The notes under the pieces: model-generated
Databases searched by the model: none
What the model was told of the DNA's origin: nothing
The model's input: the letters and a program-made list of their open reading frames with translations, nothing else
Translations under genes and position numbers: made by a program
In this document: positions 12,350 through 23,119 of the stretch, piece by piece
Layout of the letters: each line of letters starts with the position of its first letter
How positions within the stretch are numbered: position 1 is the stretch's first letter
Origin: Paguma larvata
Taxonomy: Eukaryota > Chordata > Mammalia > Carnivora > Viverridae
Length of the DNA: 64,000 nt
Assembly: GCA_030068075.1 (NCBI GenBank)
Contig: CM057843.1
Location: 15,208,001-15,272,000 of the forward strand
Reading direction: 5' to 3'

Positions 12350-12564
12350 GGGGAATCTGGGTGGCTCAGCTGGTTAAGCTTCTGACTTCGGCTCAGGTCA
12401 TGATCTTGTGGTATGTGGGTTCAAGCCCCACATCGGGCTCTGTGTTGACAGCTGAGAGCCTGGAGCCTGCTTCGGATTCTGTTTCTTCCTCTCTCTCTCT
12501 GCTTCCCCCCCGACTCATACTCTGTTTCTCTCTCTCTCAAAAATAAGCATTAAAAATTTTTTTT
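12350..12564 (+). mobile_element. SINEC_Fc-type SINE
   Basis: Sense copy. AAGTTGTGATT flanks it at 12332-12342 and 12565-12575. Confidence 0.92.
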
Positions 12565-13008
12565 AAGTTGTGATTCAAAAAATAGCTGTATAATGTATCA
12601 ATATTTAGAAGATCTGTATAACTCAGTGAACCACTATTTTCTAAAAGATCAACAGATTTTAACAAAAGAGTAGGAAGAATTCATGGATCTGATTTCAGAT
12701 GCCACACTGTAGCTCATCTCTAAGAAACTACCACAGGTCCGGTTTTGGCGTAGTATCAGAACAGCCACACTTACCTGAAACACCCATAAAACACTCCTGT
12801 CTTTTCCAACTGTATAGTGGAGTGAGGCTGAATTTCTTTCACACGAGTCGACCAGAACATATCACAACAAACTGCCTTCAGAAGCAGGAGTGAGAATACA
12901 GATTTGGAAAAATGTAAAACAATGCCTTCTTTTCAGTACGTTTTTTTTGGAGCAAATAGTTGTTTTCATAAAAATTATATTATTTCCTTTGACATGTAAT
13001 GGATTTAT

Positions 13009-13126
13009 AATTTTTTTTTTTAATTTGAGAGAGAAAGAGAGTGTGAGTAGGGGAGAGGGGCTGAATCCCATGACCCTGGAAAATCAAGAGTCAGACACTC
13101 AACTGACTGAGCCACCTAGGTACCCC
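13009..13126 (-). mobile_element. SINE, internally shortened
   Basis: Antisense copy missing the middle (CAGGCTCC...GGGCTC); the head GCCACCTAGGTACCCC is retained. First of three SINEs in a row. Confidence 0.8.
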
Positions 13127-13137
13127 AATAATTTTTT

Positions 13138-13350
13138 TCCTAAAGTTTATTTATTTTAAGAGAGACAGAACAGTGTGAGTGGGGGAGGGGTAGAGAGAGA
13201 CAGAGAGGGAAAGAGAGAATCCCAAGTAGGCTCTGCACGGCCAGCTGTGCAGGGCCCGATGCGGGGCCTGAACTCACGATACGGTGAGATCATGACCTGA
13301 GCCGAAACCAAGAGTCGGATGCTTAACTGACTGAGCCACCCAGGAGTCCC
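13138..13350 (-). mobile_element. SINEC_Fc-type SINE
   Basis: Antisense; head CACCCAGGAGTCCCC ends at 13350. Confidence 0.92.
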
Positions 13351-13371
13351 CTATAATTGTTATTTTTAAAT

Positions 13372-13580
13372 TTTTTTAATGTTTATTTATTTTTGAGAGA
13401 CATAGAGGCACAGCATGAACAGGGGAAGGGCAGAGAGAGAGGGAGATAGAGAATCTGAAGCAGGCTCCAGGCTCTGAGCTGTCAGCACAGAGCCCGACGC
13501 GGGGCTCGAACTCACAGACCGTGAGATCATGACCTGAGCTGAAGTCGGCCGCCCAACCGACTGAGCCACCCAGGCACCCC
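13372..13580 (-). mobile_element. SINEC_Fc-type SINE with perfect 18-bp target duplication
   Basis: TAATTGTTATTTTTAAAT at 13354-13371 is repeated exactly at 13581-13598. The first copy abuts the neighbouring older SINE. Confidence 0.95.
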
Positions 13581-13964
13581 TAATTGTTATTTTTAAATGT
13601 ATTATATCATAGCTTAATTTTTTATTCAGTTTTAATTTCTAATACAAGAAGTACTGGTAAATATAAGCCACATAAACAAAAGCTCGTGAGGGTCCTCAAT
13701 AATCTTAAACTTGACCCTTTAGTGCCAGAGTACCTAAGCGCCGCTAAGAGTAGCAAAACAGGGAGAATAGGCGTGAGTAAGGTTGGAATGAGGACTAAAA
13801 GTCAGACTTTACGAGACTTTGTGGACCTTGAGGATTTTGACCATTATCCTAAGATCGATGAGAAGACACTGAAATGTTCTAAGCAAAGGGTGACACCATC
13901 AGATTCGTATTTTGAAAGCACCGCTCTCTCTGTGATATCAAGAACAGTGGAAATCTGTGGGGGC

Positions 13965-14350
13965 AAAGGTAGAGTTGAGATTATCCAGGGAGTCCAGGCA
14001 AACGAAAGGGAGATGGAGGGATGCTAAGAATGAAGAAATATTTACAATAACATTAGATGAACCGGAAGAGGAGAGAGAGGGAAGTGTAGAAACCATTCAT
14101 AGATTTCTGGCTTGTGCAATTTGATAAGACCGTGAGTGTCATTAAGACAAGATTGGAAAAGGACCCTCCTGGGTGGATGGAGAATTTGGCAATTGGTTTT
14201 AAACACATTGTTTTGAGGCATCTTTAACATAAGCAAATAAAGACATCGAATAGTTACACAAATGTCTAGAACAGGAGGCCCGAGGAGAGATCTAGGCTGG
14301 AAATACAAATCTAGGATTTAGCTGTATGGAGATGATCCTTTAGTTGTGGG
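13965..14350 (+). repeat. Ancient repeat, class not assigned
   Basis: Fragments such as GGAGTCCAGGCAAACGAAAGG and AGAGATCTAGGCTGGAAATA resemble a family that also appears near 38730-38880 and 55630-56170. Confidence 0.35.
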
Positions 14351-14359
14351 AGAAAATAG

Positions 14360-14962
14360 AGGCTGCCAACGGGTGGCCAGTGGGACGAATCTGACCCTCG
14401 ATATGCTGTGTTTGGCCCACACTATACAGATTTTTTTTTAAGTTTTATGTATTTATTTTGAGAGAGAGTAGGAATGAAGGGCAGAGAGAGAAGGAGAGAG
14501 AGAATCCCAAGCAGGCTCTGTACTGTCAGCACAGAGCCCGATGTGGGGCTCGAACCCGTGAACTGTGAGATCCTGACCTGAGCCAAGATCACGAGTCGAA
14601 TGCTTAACCGACTGAACCATGAACCACCCAGATGCCCCGTACGGATTTTTGAGATTAGTTACAACATTTAAAAACAGGGAGATTTCACACAGAAATTCAA
14701 ACTGTGGGTTTCTCTTTAAAACAGCTGGAAACATACTGAATGACAATGACCGACTGGAGCCAAGATGGCAACTACAGCCTGCTGCTATTTTTCTAAATAA
14801 AGTTTTATTGGAACACGACCATTTATGTACCATCTATGACTGCCTTTCACACGACCACAGCAGACTGAGTCATTGCAGCAGAGACCACATGTCTCACGAA
14901 GCTGAAATTATTTATTAACTAGCCCTTTACATAAAAAAATTTGCCAGCTCTTGAGCTAAGGG
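14360..14962 (+). mobile_element. Nonautonomous hAT-type DNA transposon, split by a SINE
   Basis: The remembered AAATAAAGTTTTATTGGAAC core is present at 14794-14813. It is followed by a ..GCAGAGACCACATG.. segment and a CCCTTTACATAAAAAAATTTG end, typical of a common mammalian hAT-Charlie family. A SINE at 14430-14638 interrupts it. Confidence 0.6.
14430..14638 (-). mobile_element. SINEC_Fc-type SINE inside a hAT transposon
   Basis: The antisense copy ends GAACCACCCAGATGCCCC. Confidence 0.9.
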
Positions 14963-15261
14963 AGTAATGGTTACTCTTTTCAGGTGAGGCACGTGCTCAT
15001 GCAATTTGTCAGTCCCCCTTGCTCGCTTCACTTGGTATGTTACCTACTGTCCCGGGTACACACTCAGGCTTATCATTCCAAGTATATAGAGGGATGAGAG
15101 ATTAAAACGAAGCCTTGAGCCATTCACTTAATTGTTCAGAAAAGAGAGCTAAGAAGATACAACCAGAGAAGAGGCGATTCCAAACAGATTAAGGATTTAG
15201 AAGAAAAATAAAGGACAAATTTACTAGAAAAGAACAGAAGCAAGTATCTCCTTAATCTTGG

Positions 15262-15449
15262 AGTTTTGTTTTTTTTTTTTTTTTTGAAGTTTATTTTGAG
15301 AGAGAGCAAGCAAGCAGGGGAGGGGCACAGAGAAAGAGAGGGGGAGAGAGAATCTCAAGCAGGCTCCAGACTGTCAGCACAGAGCCTAATGCGTGGGGAT
15401 TGAACCCACGGGCTACAAGATCATGACCTAAGTCAAAATCAAGAGTTGG
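15262..15449 (-). mobile_element. Outer SINE of a nested trio, tail portion
   Basis: The antisense element runs from its T-tail to CAAGAGTTGG, where it is interrupted. Its missing tRNA-like head reappears at 15911-15954. Confidence 0.85.
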
Positions 15450-15460
15450 GTTGATTTTAA

Positions 15461-15682
15461 ATTTTTTAAAAACGTTTTTATTTATTTTGGAGAGAGAGAG
15501 AGACAGAGACAGAGAGAGACAGAGCACGAGTGTGGGAGGGACAGAGAGAGGGAGATACAGAATCCGAAACAGGCTCCAGGCTGTCAGCACAGAGCCCAAT
15601 GTGGGGCTCAAACTCGTAAACCACAAGGTGATGACCTAAGCTGAAGTCGGACACCTAACTGACTGAGCCACCCAGGCGTCCC
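15461..15682 (-). mobile_element. Nested SINEC_Fc-type SINE, first inserted copy
   Basis: A full-length antisense copy sits between repeats of the outer element's AAGAGTTG site (15441 and 15683). Confidence 0.9.
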
Positions 15683-15695
15683 AAGAGTTGATTGA

Positions 15696-15910
15696 TTTTT
15701 TTTTAATGTTTTATTTATTTTTGAGAGAGAGACACATACAGAGCGTAAGAGGGGGAGGGGCAGAGAAAGACAGAGACACAGAATCCGAAGCAGGCTCCAG
15801 GCTCTGAGCTGTCAGCACAGAGCCCGACGAGGGGCTCAAACTCGTGAACCATGAGATCATGACCTGAACTGAAGTCAGACAGTTAACCGACTGAGCCACC
15901 CAGGTGCCCC
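15696..15910 (-). mobile_element. Nested SINEC_Fc-type SINE, second inserted copy
   Basis: A full-length antisense copy sits between AAGAGTTG copies at 15683 and 15911. Confidence 0.9.
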
Positions 15911-15954
15911 AAGAGTTGGACTGATTTTAACTGACTGAGCCACCCAAGCTCCCT
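15911..15954 (-). mobile_element. Outer SINE of the nested trio, head portion
   Basis: AAGAGTTGGACTGATTTTAA followed by CTGACTGAGCCACCCAAGC completes the element begun at 15262. Confidence 0.85.
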
Positions 15955-16570
15955 GGAGAGAGATCTTTCCAAGCATAAATCAAAAATTGGAAAATTTAGA
16001 AGACTGTAAGACATTAAACTTGTACATTAAAAAGCACAGCAAAACTGAAGAACAAAACATAGAAAAAATGTCTGACAAGGAACAAAGGCCTCCTGTTTGA
16101 AGAGTTCTTGTAGCTCACTTAGCAAATGGCAAGATCTCCCATAGAGAGAGAGAGAAGGGTTATGAACAAGCAAGTCTCAAAACATGACAGGCCCACACAG
16201 GGAAATAGATGGATCTGTAATCTACAGGGGAAGATTCTAGAACTCTCAGTATTCCAAAGAACAAGAGCATTTAAAAAAGAATATTAATGTAAGATTAGAG
16301 ATATATGCACTATCAAGTACGATTAAAAGAATTATTGTTATAATTAAAACCTGTTATTGCAGCATGGGCAGACAAGCAAAACCAGACAGCCTGGAAACAG
16401 ACCCAAGTATGCATGGGACCAGACAAATCTGGGACCAAATATAGGTTTTTCGGTAAATGATGCTGAATTATCAGTTTTAAACATGGAAAAGGATAAAAGT
16501 AGTTCCTTATTCACACATATGCAAACCCCCCCAAGAGTATCTACCTGTAAGATAAAATCTGGACACTTTA

Positions 16571-16795
16571 GGGGCGCCTGGGTGGGTCAGTCAGTTAAGC
16601 GGCCGACTTCGGCGCAGGTCATGATCTCATGGCCTGTGAGTTCGAGCCCCACGTCGGGCTCTGTGCTGGCGGCTCAGAGCCTGGAGCCTGCTTCAGATTC
16701 TGTATCTCCCTCTCTCTCTCTGCCCTTCCCCTGCTCATACTCTGTCTCTATGCCTCTCAAAAATAAATAAACATTAAAAAAAATTAAAAAAAAAA
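16571..16795 (+). mobile_element. SINEC_Fc-type SINE
   Basis: Full-length sense copy. Flanks TCTGGACACTTTA and TTGGACATTTTA form an imperfect target duplication. Confidence 0.93.
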
Positions 16796-16897
16796 ACTTG
16801 GACATTTTAGAATAAAGTACAGATTATCCCCCTGGCATTGGAATAAGGCAGACAATTCAGAAAAAGCAGAAAGTATATTAAAAAAAAAAAAAAAGAT

Positions 16898-17095
16898 AGG
16901 GCACCTGGGTAGCTCAGTTGGTTAAGTGTCTGAGTCTTGATTTTGGCTTAGGTCATGATCTCGTGGTTTGTGAGTTCGAGCTCTGCGCTGGCTATGTGTG
17001 ACAACGTGGGGCCTGGTTGGGATTTGCTCTCTCTCCCTCGCTCTCTGTCCCCCTCTTTCTCTCTCTCAAAATAAATAAATCAACTTAAAAAAAAT
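16898..17095 (+). mobile_element. SINEC_Fc-type SINE
   Basis: Sense copy beginning GGCACCTGGGTAGCTCAG, preceded by a 14-base A-run. Confidence 0.9.
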
Positions 17096-17319
17096 AAATC
17101 TGTTAACATTAAAATTTTCAAATTCTGCATGCATAAGATGCCATAAAATAGAATAAGCCACAGATAAAGAGAACCAATGTTTTTCTCTCACTGATTTGTG
17201 ACAGTACCTGTCATATATTAGTATCTAAAATATATAAAAGAATTCCAACAAATCAAGAAAAAGATGTGAATGGCCCAATTTCAAAAAAACCAGGTAAAGA
17301 ATATCAACAGCCAATTTAC

Positions 17320-17400
17320 AAAAGAATTAAATTAATTAATTATCAATCTAATCAATCAATTATTAATTTAATTAATTAATTAAATTAACCCGAATAGCTT
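17320..17400. repeat. (AATT)-rich microsatellite within L1
   Basis: AATTAATTAATTAAATT-type units occur in both halves and could fold back on themselves. Confidence 0.6.
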
Positions 17401-17710
17401 AAGAAACATATGAATTACTAAATATCATAACTAGAGAAACGTAAATTAGAAAACATGAAATTTCATTTCACGCCCATCAGACTGCCACAAATTATGAAAT
17501 CTGATAGCATTAACTGTTGGCCTGGATGGAGGTAGGACCTTGGCAGCTCCTAACCTATGATGTTAGAAGTTGGGATAAAGTCACCCTTGGAAGGAATGAA
17601 GGGACAAGGGTGCTTCTGGGCTGGCGAGGCTGCTTCTTGACCTGGGCACTACTTACACGAATGGGTTCATTTGTGAAAATTCAAAGACCTGTACAGTTAT
17701 GATATATAAA

Positions 17711-17938
17711 AAAATTTTTTTTTAAATATTTATTTGTTTTTGAGAGAGTGAGAGAGACAGACAGATGGAGCTTGAGTGGGGGAGGGGCACAGAAAGAGGG
17801 AGACGCAGAATCCGAAACAGGCTCCAGGCTCTGAGCTGTCAGCACAGAGCCCAATGCGCGGGCTCGAACTCGGGAACGGTGAGATCATGACCTGAGCTGA
17901 AGTCGGAAGCTCAACCGACTGAGCCACCCAGGCGCCCC
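17711..17938 (-). mobile_element. SINEC_Fc-type SINE
   Basis: Antisense, full length. It sits at the L1 3' end, with TATGATA on both sides (17698 and 17939). Confidence 0.93.
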
Positions 17939-18088
17939 TATGATAGTTTAATTTTACATTGCAAACTAAAGAAACAAAGGCGAAAGAAGCAAAGTATTGG
18001 CATAGGTTTGATTTTGACAGTGAACACGTGTTATTTTATTTCCTCAACTTTTATATTATTTAAAAAGCTATATGACTTAAGATATTTA

Positions 18089-18318
18089 TTTTTTATTTAT
18101 TTTATTTTTAAATTTTTAATGTGTATTTATTTTTGAGAGACATAGAGACAGAGTATGAGCAGGGGAAGGGCAGAGAGAGGGGGATGCAGAATCCGAAGCA
18201 GGCTCCAGGCTCTGAGCCGTCAGCACAGAGCCCGACGCGGGGCTTGAACTCACAGATCGTGGGATCATGACCTGAGCCGAAGTCGGCCACCCAACCAACT
18301 GAACCACCCAGGCGCCCC
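18089..18318 (-). mobile_element. SINEC_Fc-type SINE with perfect 15-bp target duplication
   Basis: GACTTAAGATATTTA flanks it at 18074-18088 and 18319-18333. Confidence 0.95.
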
Positions 18319-18447
18319 GACTTAAGATATTTAAAAAATAAAAGCACGTAGGTATTTCTAATATTCTTTCTTCGGCACTGAAAAGCGTCCCTTTTTCACT
18401 GACCTGTGGCGTGACCGTTTCTGAAGACTCCCACGGATCTGACTCAC

Positions 18448-18540
18448 CTGAACAGCTGCTTTTGGGGGCCTTTCTCTCAAGCATCAGTGGTTCTTTTCCG
18501 TTCTCCAAATGGCAGTTCTCAGGTTTGGAAACTGGAAGCC
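18448..18540 (-). CDS. ZNF286A: ZNF286A KRAB-B exon
   Basis: This 93-bp exon has an acceptor AG at 18541-18542 and a donor GT at 18446-18447 within GTGAGT. It encodes the KRAB-B box, beginning WLPVSKPE and ending at a split codon that joins the Asp opening the terminal exon. It enters and leaves in phase 1, so it could be skipped without changing frame. KRAB-B strengthens recruitment of the TRIM28 (KAP1) corepressor by KRAB-A. The exon lies just above an antisense SINE whose 3' target-site copy ends about 115 bp away. Confidence 0.88.
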
Positions 18541-18816
18541 CTGCTCGTTTAAAAAAAGAAAGGAAGGAAGGAAAGAACGATAACAAAAAGAAACAGGACT
18601 TAACTCTTGGTGAAGGGCACCAAGGTCAAATCTAGAGCACAGTCCCGCCCCTTGATCTACGAAGTCAGGCTAGTACAGGAAGGTCAGAAATAAGGGAGGA
18701 TGGACCTCCGAAGGAAGCTCCAAATATCTGCGGCAAGAGTCTGGGTCTGGTAAGGAGTTTGTATGCACTGGAGAAGGCAAATTGTTCTTGCCCGTCAAAA
18801 AGAAGAGACTTTCTCG

Positions 18817-18920
18817 GGGCACCCGGCTGGCTCAGTCACTAGAGCACGTGACTCGTGATCTGAGGGTCATGAGTTCAAGCCCCACGTTGGGCGTAGAGCT
18901 TTCTTAAAAAAAGAAGAAAG
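18817..18920 (+). mobile_element. Short carnivore tRNA-derived SINE
   Basis: About 100 bp sense: GGGGCACCCGGCTGGCTCAG, GTTCAAGCCCCACG B-box region, GTAGAGCTT and an A tail. Confidence 0.82.
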
Positions 18921-19127
18921 AAGACAGTGTCTCTTTATTTGTCTATTGAGGAAGTTCCAGAGAGACACTGCAGGGGAGTCCTTAGCTTAGGGAAGAAGCG
19001 GAGAAAGTGGGACCTCGGGGGCAGTGCCGAAAAGCTGTGCCCTGTGGTGACTAGAGTGCTTGTCTCCTTTCTAATGGTTTTCCCCTTTCTTCCTTCCTCA
19101 GTTACCAGAATCCACTTACTCCATAAG

Positions 19128-19222
19128 CACGAAATTAATTCAAGGCAAAAATACGAAATTAGAAAATGACGGCAACAAATTAAGGGTACAGATAGAACTT
19201 CAAAATGTTCGTGTGTAACTAT
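19128..19222 (+). repeat. Repeat segment, copy A
   Basis: This segment aligns with 20356-20450 in the same orientation; both share ATTCAAGGCAAAAA, ACAACAAATTAA-like sequence and GGTACAGAT..AACTT. The class is not assigned. Confidence 0.5.
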
Positions 19223-19668
19223 CACTGGGTAAAGATAACGTAGTTCCTTCTACCCCCGAGTGAACACATATACGCGCGTGTGCCCGCTCGCAACGCCCAC
19301 ACCCACACGCCCTCCACAGAGGCGAGCCCGAGATCCATACCGGCCAGAGAGAACTCTCTCTCTCTCTCTCTCTAACTGAAAGAATTATGCCCCCTTAGAG
19401 CTACCAGTGGCCATCTCTGCCACATGCGGAGATCCCGAGAATAAAGCTAACACAGGGCAAAGCCAAGCCACGTAATGAAAAAATAAAGGAGATTTCTGAC
19501 GATATTTATAATTCCCTGCATCGACACTCTTATCCCCTTTAAGCTACTGTGAAATAGCTTTCTGTCATTTGAATCCAAAGAATTTTGATACAAAGCAAGC
19601 ACAGACAGCCCACCAAGAACCAAGGACAGAAACAGAGTTCCTCTGGGCCCAAAGGGGTCCATTCTTTA

Positions 19669-19908
<240 letters not shown>

Positions 19909-20355
19909 TCACCATCTTTCACTCGACGGGCTCGATCTCACCCCCCAATTTCCGCTGGCCCTGGAGGAGATGCGCAAAACGTATGCATGAGAGGAAACGG
20001 TTGCAATAAATGACGAGCCCCGTCATGTCTTCCGATTCGGAATCCTCCAAAGTCATGTCCGGGATTCAATAGGAGAACCAGAAGAGGTAAGACCATGGTT
20101 TTTCCATGGAGACCATAGTTTTTCTGGGGAATAAAGAGTTGGAACACGAACCATCGAGTCAACAACGCCATTCGGCAAAGAAAACAAAAACAGCAGAGGA
20201 AGAATTATGCATGTCCGCCTAAGGCTCCCTGTGAGTCCTCAGTAAAAACTTAAAGGATCAATCTAGCCAATGAGAAGGTGAATGGAAATGCGGAACTTGC
20301 AAAGGAAGAAGTTTTGGAATGAAAACACTGGCAGAGGGCGCCAAATCCAGTTAGG

Positions 20356-20450
20356 CACGGAATTCAAGGCAAAAAGCATTAAATTGGAAACTAACCACAA
20401 CAAATTAATAGAGGTACAGATCTAACTTATACACGTTTATGTGTAGATAT
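20356..20450 (+). repeat. Repeat segment, copy B
   Basis: Diverged copy of 19128-19222, on the far side of the KRAB-A exon. Confidence 0.5.
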
Positions 20451-20846
20451 CGTAGGATTAAGTGTATATAACACAAAATATATAAAAGCTGTAATAAATT
20501 ATAACAAGGGAGATAGATGTTAACTTCCGGAGAATCCGAATGAAGAGTATATGAAAACTCTTTTTACGACATTTCTTTAAGTCTAAAATTACTTCAAAGT
20601 AACATTTCCAAAGTGGAAATAATCTGAGATTTAAATAACAATAAAATAGTTTTTCTGGGGAATGACACTCAATAAGAATTAATTTCTAGACCATTAAAAG
20701 AAAAAACACCAGAACGAAAATGCGAACTATTGCACAAAAGGCGGGAAACAATACAAAAGAAGAAACAAAGCAGAGCAAACAGAATTATAAAAATCACGTG
20801 GTAAGAAAAATTTGAAACATAACAAGTAATTGAGTTAGTTAATTTA
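20451..20846. other. AT-rich intronic DNA
   Basis: No gene or nameable element seen; the sequence is A-rich and may be part of an old LINE. Confidence 0.3.
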
Positions 20847-20858
20847 CCTCATAAAAAG

Positions 20859-21034
20859 TTTTTTTTTAATTTTTTTATTAAAATTTTTTTAACGTTTATT
20901 TATTATTGAGAGAGAGAGAGAGAGTGTGAGCGGGGTAGGGGCAGAGAGGGGGAGACACAGAATCCAAAGCAGGCTCCAGGCTCTGAGCTGTCAGCACAGA
21001 GCTGAATGAACGCGGGGCTCGAACTCACAAATCC
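20859..21034 (-). mobile_element. 5'-truncated SINEC_Fc-type SINE
   Basis: The antisense element stops within GAACTCACAAAT and lacks its tRNA-like head. CCTCATAAAAAG flanks it at 20847-20858 and 21035-21046. Confidence 0.88.
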
Positions 21035-22068
21035 CCTCATAAAAAGGTTTTTTTTTAAAAAAAGCTGCATCCAGTTTACAGAAAGGACACTCAAAAATAA
21101 TCCCAAAATTGGGATGAGAGGAAGTGAAAGAAAATATACATCAAACTGTTATCTTCAGTAGGGAGAGGTAAGGGACTGAATCTAGGGAGGTAGTATTATC
21201 TTTTTATATGTCTGTGCTTTTTACCTGGTTACAGTGAGCAAGAATTAGAACTTTAATATTTCAAAAACATCTAACAAGTTAAAGATTAAAAATAGCCCAC
21301 ACAAATTCTAGTAAGAAAGATAGTTGCAAAGTTAGCATCAAAAGAAATCTAATGCATTGCAAAAGACACATTTTTAAAAAAAATTTCCATGAAAGGTTTA
21401 ATCCACCCGGAAGCTGTAACAGTCCTGAATCCATGATCAAAGTGTTGAAATATATAAAGCATTCACCCTCCCTCTGGTACCTATACTCCGATTTTCCTCT
21501 GGCCGCCATGCTTGCCTACTTTTAGTATAGTTCACGTGTACCAATTCCATCCCCGACTCTTGGGTGGGTCGTGTGTTTACCTGAGTGTGTGCAGGATTAT
21601 CCCCTAGGTCTGACCGATTAGAAAATTACCATCATATCTGGCCAATAATGGTGCCGGAATGTGCCCAATGCCCACTAAAGAGTTAATTCCAGGGCTTGGG
21701 CTAGAACGAGTAGGGGAGAAAATGCCTTTTTTCTCTGATCTTCAACATGGGAAGAAGGAAGCCTAAATATGTTAGGAGCCAGCACTAGGGAAAAAAGTCT
21801 GGTTGAGAGCAAAACCCAATGAGAGAGGGGAAAAAAAAAAAAAAAGGCCAGTGAGATGGAGAGAGTAGGTTCTAATAATACGGTTTGGATTCTATTTCTA
21901 TCGAGCTTGGATGTTTCACTTCTGTTAGTCAGTAACTCTTTTGGCTTAAGCCAGTGTGAGTTTTCATGAGCTGCCATCTTAAAACTTCTTGACTGAAGGG
22001 GCTTCGAGACTCCTGGAAGGCTGCGGAGAAACCAATGGAGACAAGCAAGTATATAAGAATCCTGAGAA

Positions 22069-22287
22069 GGGACGCCTGGGTGGCTCAGTCGGTTAAGCTT
22101 CCGACTCCGGCTCAGGTCATGATCTCACGGTTTGTGAGTTCAAGGCCCGCGTCGGGCTCTGTGCTGACAGCTCAGAGCCTGGAGCCTGCTTCGGATTCTA
22201 TGCCTCCCTCTCTCTCTGCCCTTCCCACTCACGCTCTGTCTGTCTCTCAAAATAAATAAACGTTAAAAATTAAAAAAAAAAAAAAAG
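22069..22287 (+). mobile_element. SINEC_Fc-type SINE, full length
   Basis: Sense: GGGACGCCTGGGTGGCTCAG to an A tail of about 15 bases. Confidence 0.93.
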
Positions 22288-22324
22288 GCTAACTGAGGTA
22301 TGCCACATACACCATGGGGAGCTC

Positions 22325-22520
22325 TTTACTTCTCCCCAACTTTTTTTTAATAAAAATTTTCAAACATACAATAAGTTAAGAGACTAATACACTGTTTGCC
22401 CACATAGTCCAATCGCCACTCGAATTCAACAATTCTTAATATTTTCCCTCGGGAAGGGGGGCGGATTGGAAAGTAAGTAGCAGACATAACACTTCATCTC
22501 TAAAATACTTCAGCATTCAT
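22325..22520 (+). repeat. Ancient repeat remnant
   Basis: Includes TTTCAAACATACAATAAGTT and ACACTTCATCTC..AATACTTCAGCA, related to the remnant at 215-480. Confidence 0.4.
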
Positions 22521-22571
22521 CAGTTTGGAGGGCTGGATTCTAACCCTTTAAATTAAGCCTTCGGCGGGGGG

Positions 22572-22770
22572 GGGGCGCCTGGGTGGCTCAGTCCGCTGAC
22601 CAATCGACTTCGACTCAGGTCATGAGCTCACGGTGGGGCTCTGTGCTGACAGCTTGGAGCCTCGAGTCTGCTTCGGATTCTGTCTCCCTCTCTCTCTGCC
22701 CCTCTCCCGCTCACCCTCTGTTTTTTTTTTTTTCTCTCTCTCTCACATATAAATATTTAAAAATAAAATA
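22572..22770 (+). mobile_element. SINEC_Fc-type SINE with an internal gap
   Basis: Sense copy after a G-run. The GTTCGAGCCC segment is missing between GAGCTCACGGTG and GGGCTCTGTG. Confidence 0.88.
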
Positions 22771-23045
22771 AGTTTTCTAAGTTACAAAGCACAGAAATGA
22801 ACATAAAGGGTCAAAGAAGGGCGATACTCCTTATATGCTTGTTGAATGACAATGAGTACTAGATGGAGAAGGTAGGAAACATTTTCTACTGGGTGCATTA
22901 AATCCCCACGCCGTCTTAGAACTGGAACCCAGCTCTCTATAGGAGCTCTGTGGACAAGGGAAGTCCATGCTAAAAACAAGGGAGTACATGTGTACTCCGA
23001 GAAATAAGGCGGCATTTTCAATAATCGGTAGGGATTCACGCTTAC

Positions 23046-23119
23046 CTGGGATCTAGCGGTGAGACGCAAAGCTGCCGCTTCCCCCTCTTCTGTGCTCGGC
23101 TCTTGGGAAGGGGAGAATC
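23046..23119 (-). CDS. ZNF286A: ZNF286A linker exon upstream of KRAB-A (acceptor choice uncertain)
   Basis: The donor is GT at 23044-23045 in GTAAGC. With the acceptor AG at 23120-23121 the exon is 74 bp, enters in phase 1, leaves in phase 0 and encodes FSPSQEPSTEEGEAAALRLT followed by ARSQ, which leads directly into KRAB-A. The EEGE..ALRLTARSQ segment matches my memory of human ZNF286A. A second acceptor 14 bp upstream (AG at 23134-23135) would give an 88-bp exon matching the remembered human start ALSSQDSP, but that version runs out of frame into a stop early in KRAB-A. I chose the frame-preserving acceptor; it has a good pyrimidine tract. Confidence 0.68.

Larger units (their letters stand above)
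15955..17705 (+). mobile_element. L1M ORF2/3' remnant, interrupted by SINEs
   Basis: Segments resemble LINE-1 ORF2 C-terminal sequence (near 16340-16520), the TTCATTTCACGCCCATCAGA region (near 17462) and the ATTCAAAGACCTGTACA 3' end (near 17680). No open frame survives. Confidence 0.6.

Noticed and set aside
16357..16770. Recurring short frames of the type MAQSV..SAQVMISR..SSPTSGSVLTAQSLEPASDS
   Set aside because: These are translations of the cat SINE itself and appear wherever a copy lies.
18817..18920. tRNA gene
   Set aside because: The tRNA-like head with B-box is part of a SINE with an A tail; no full cloverleaf or genuine 3' end was found.
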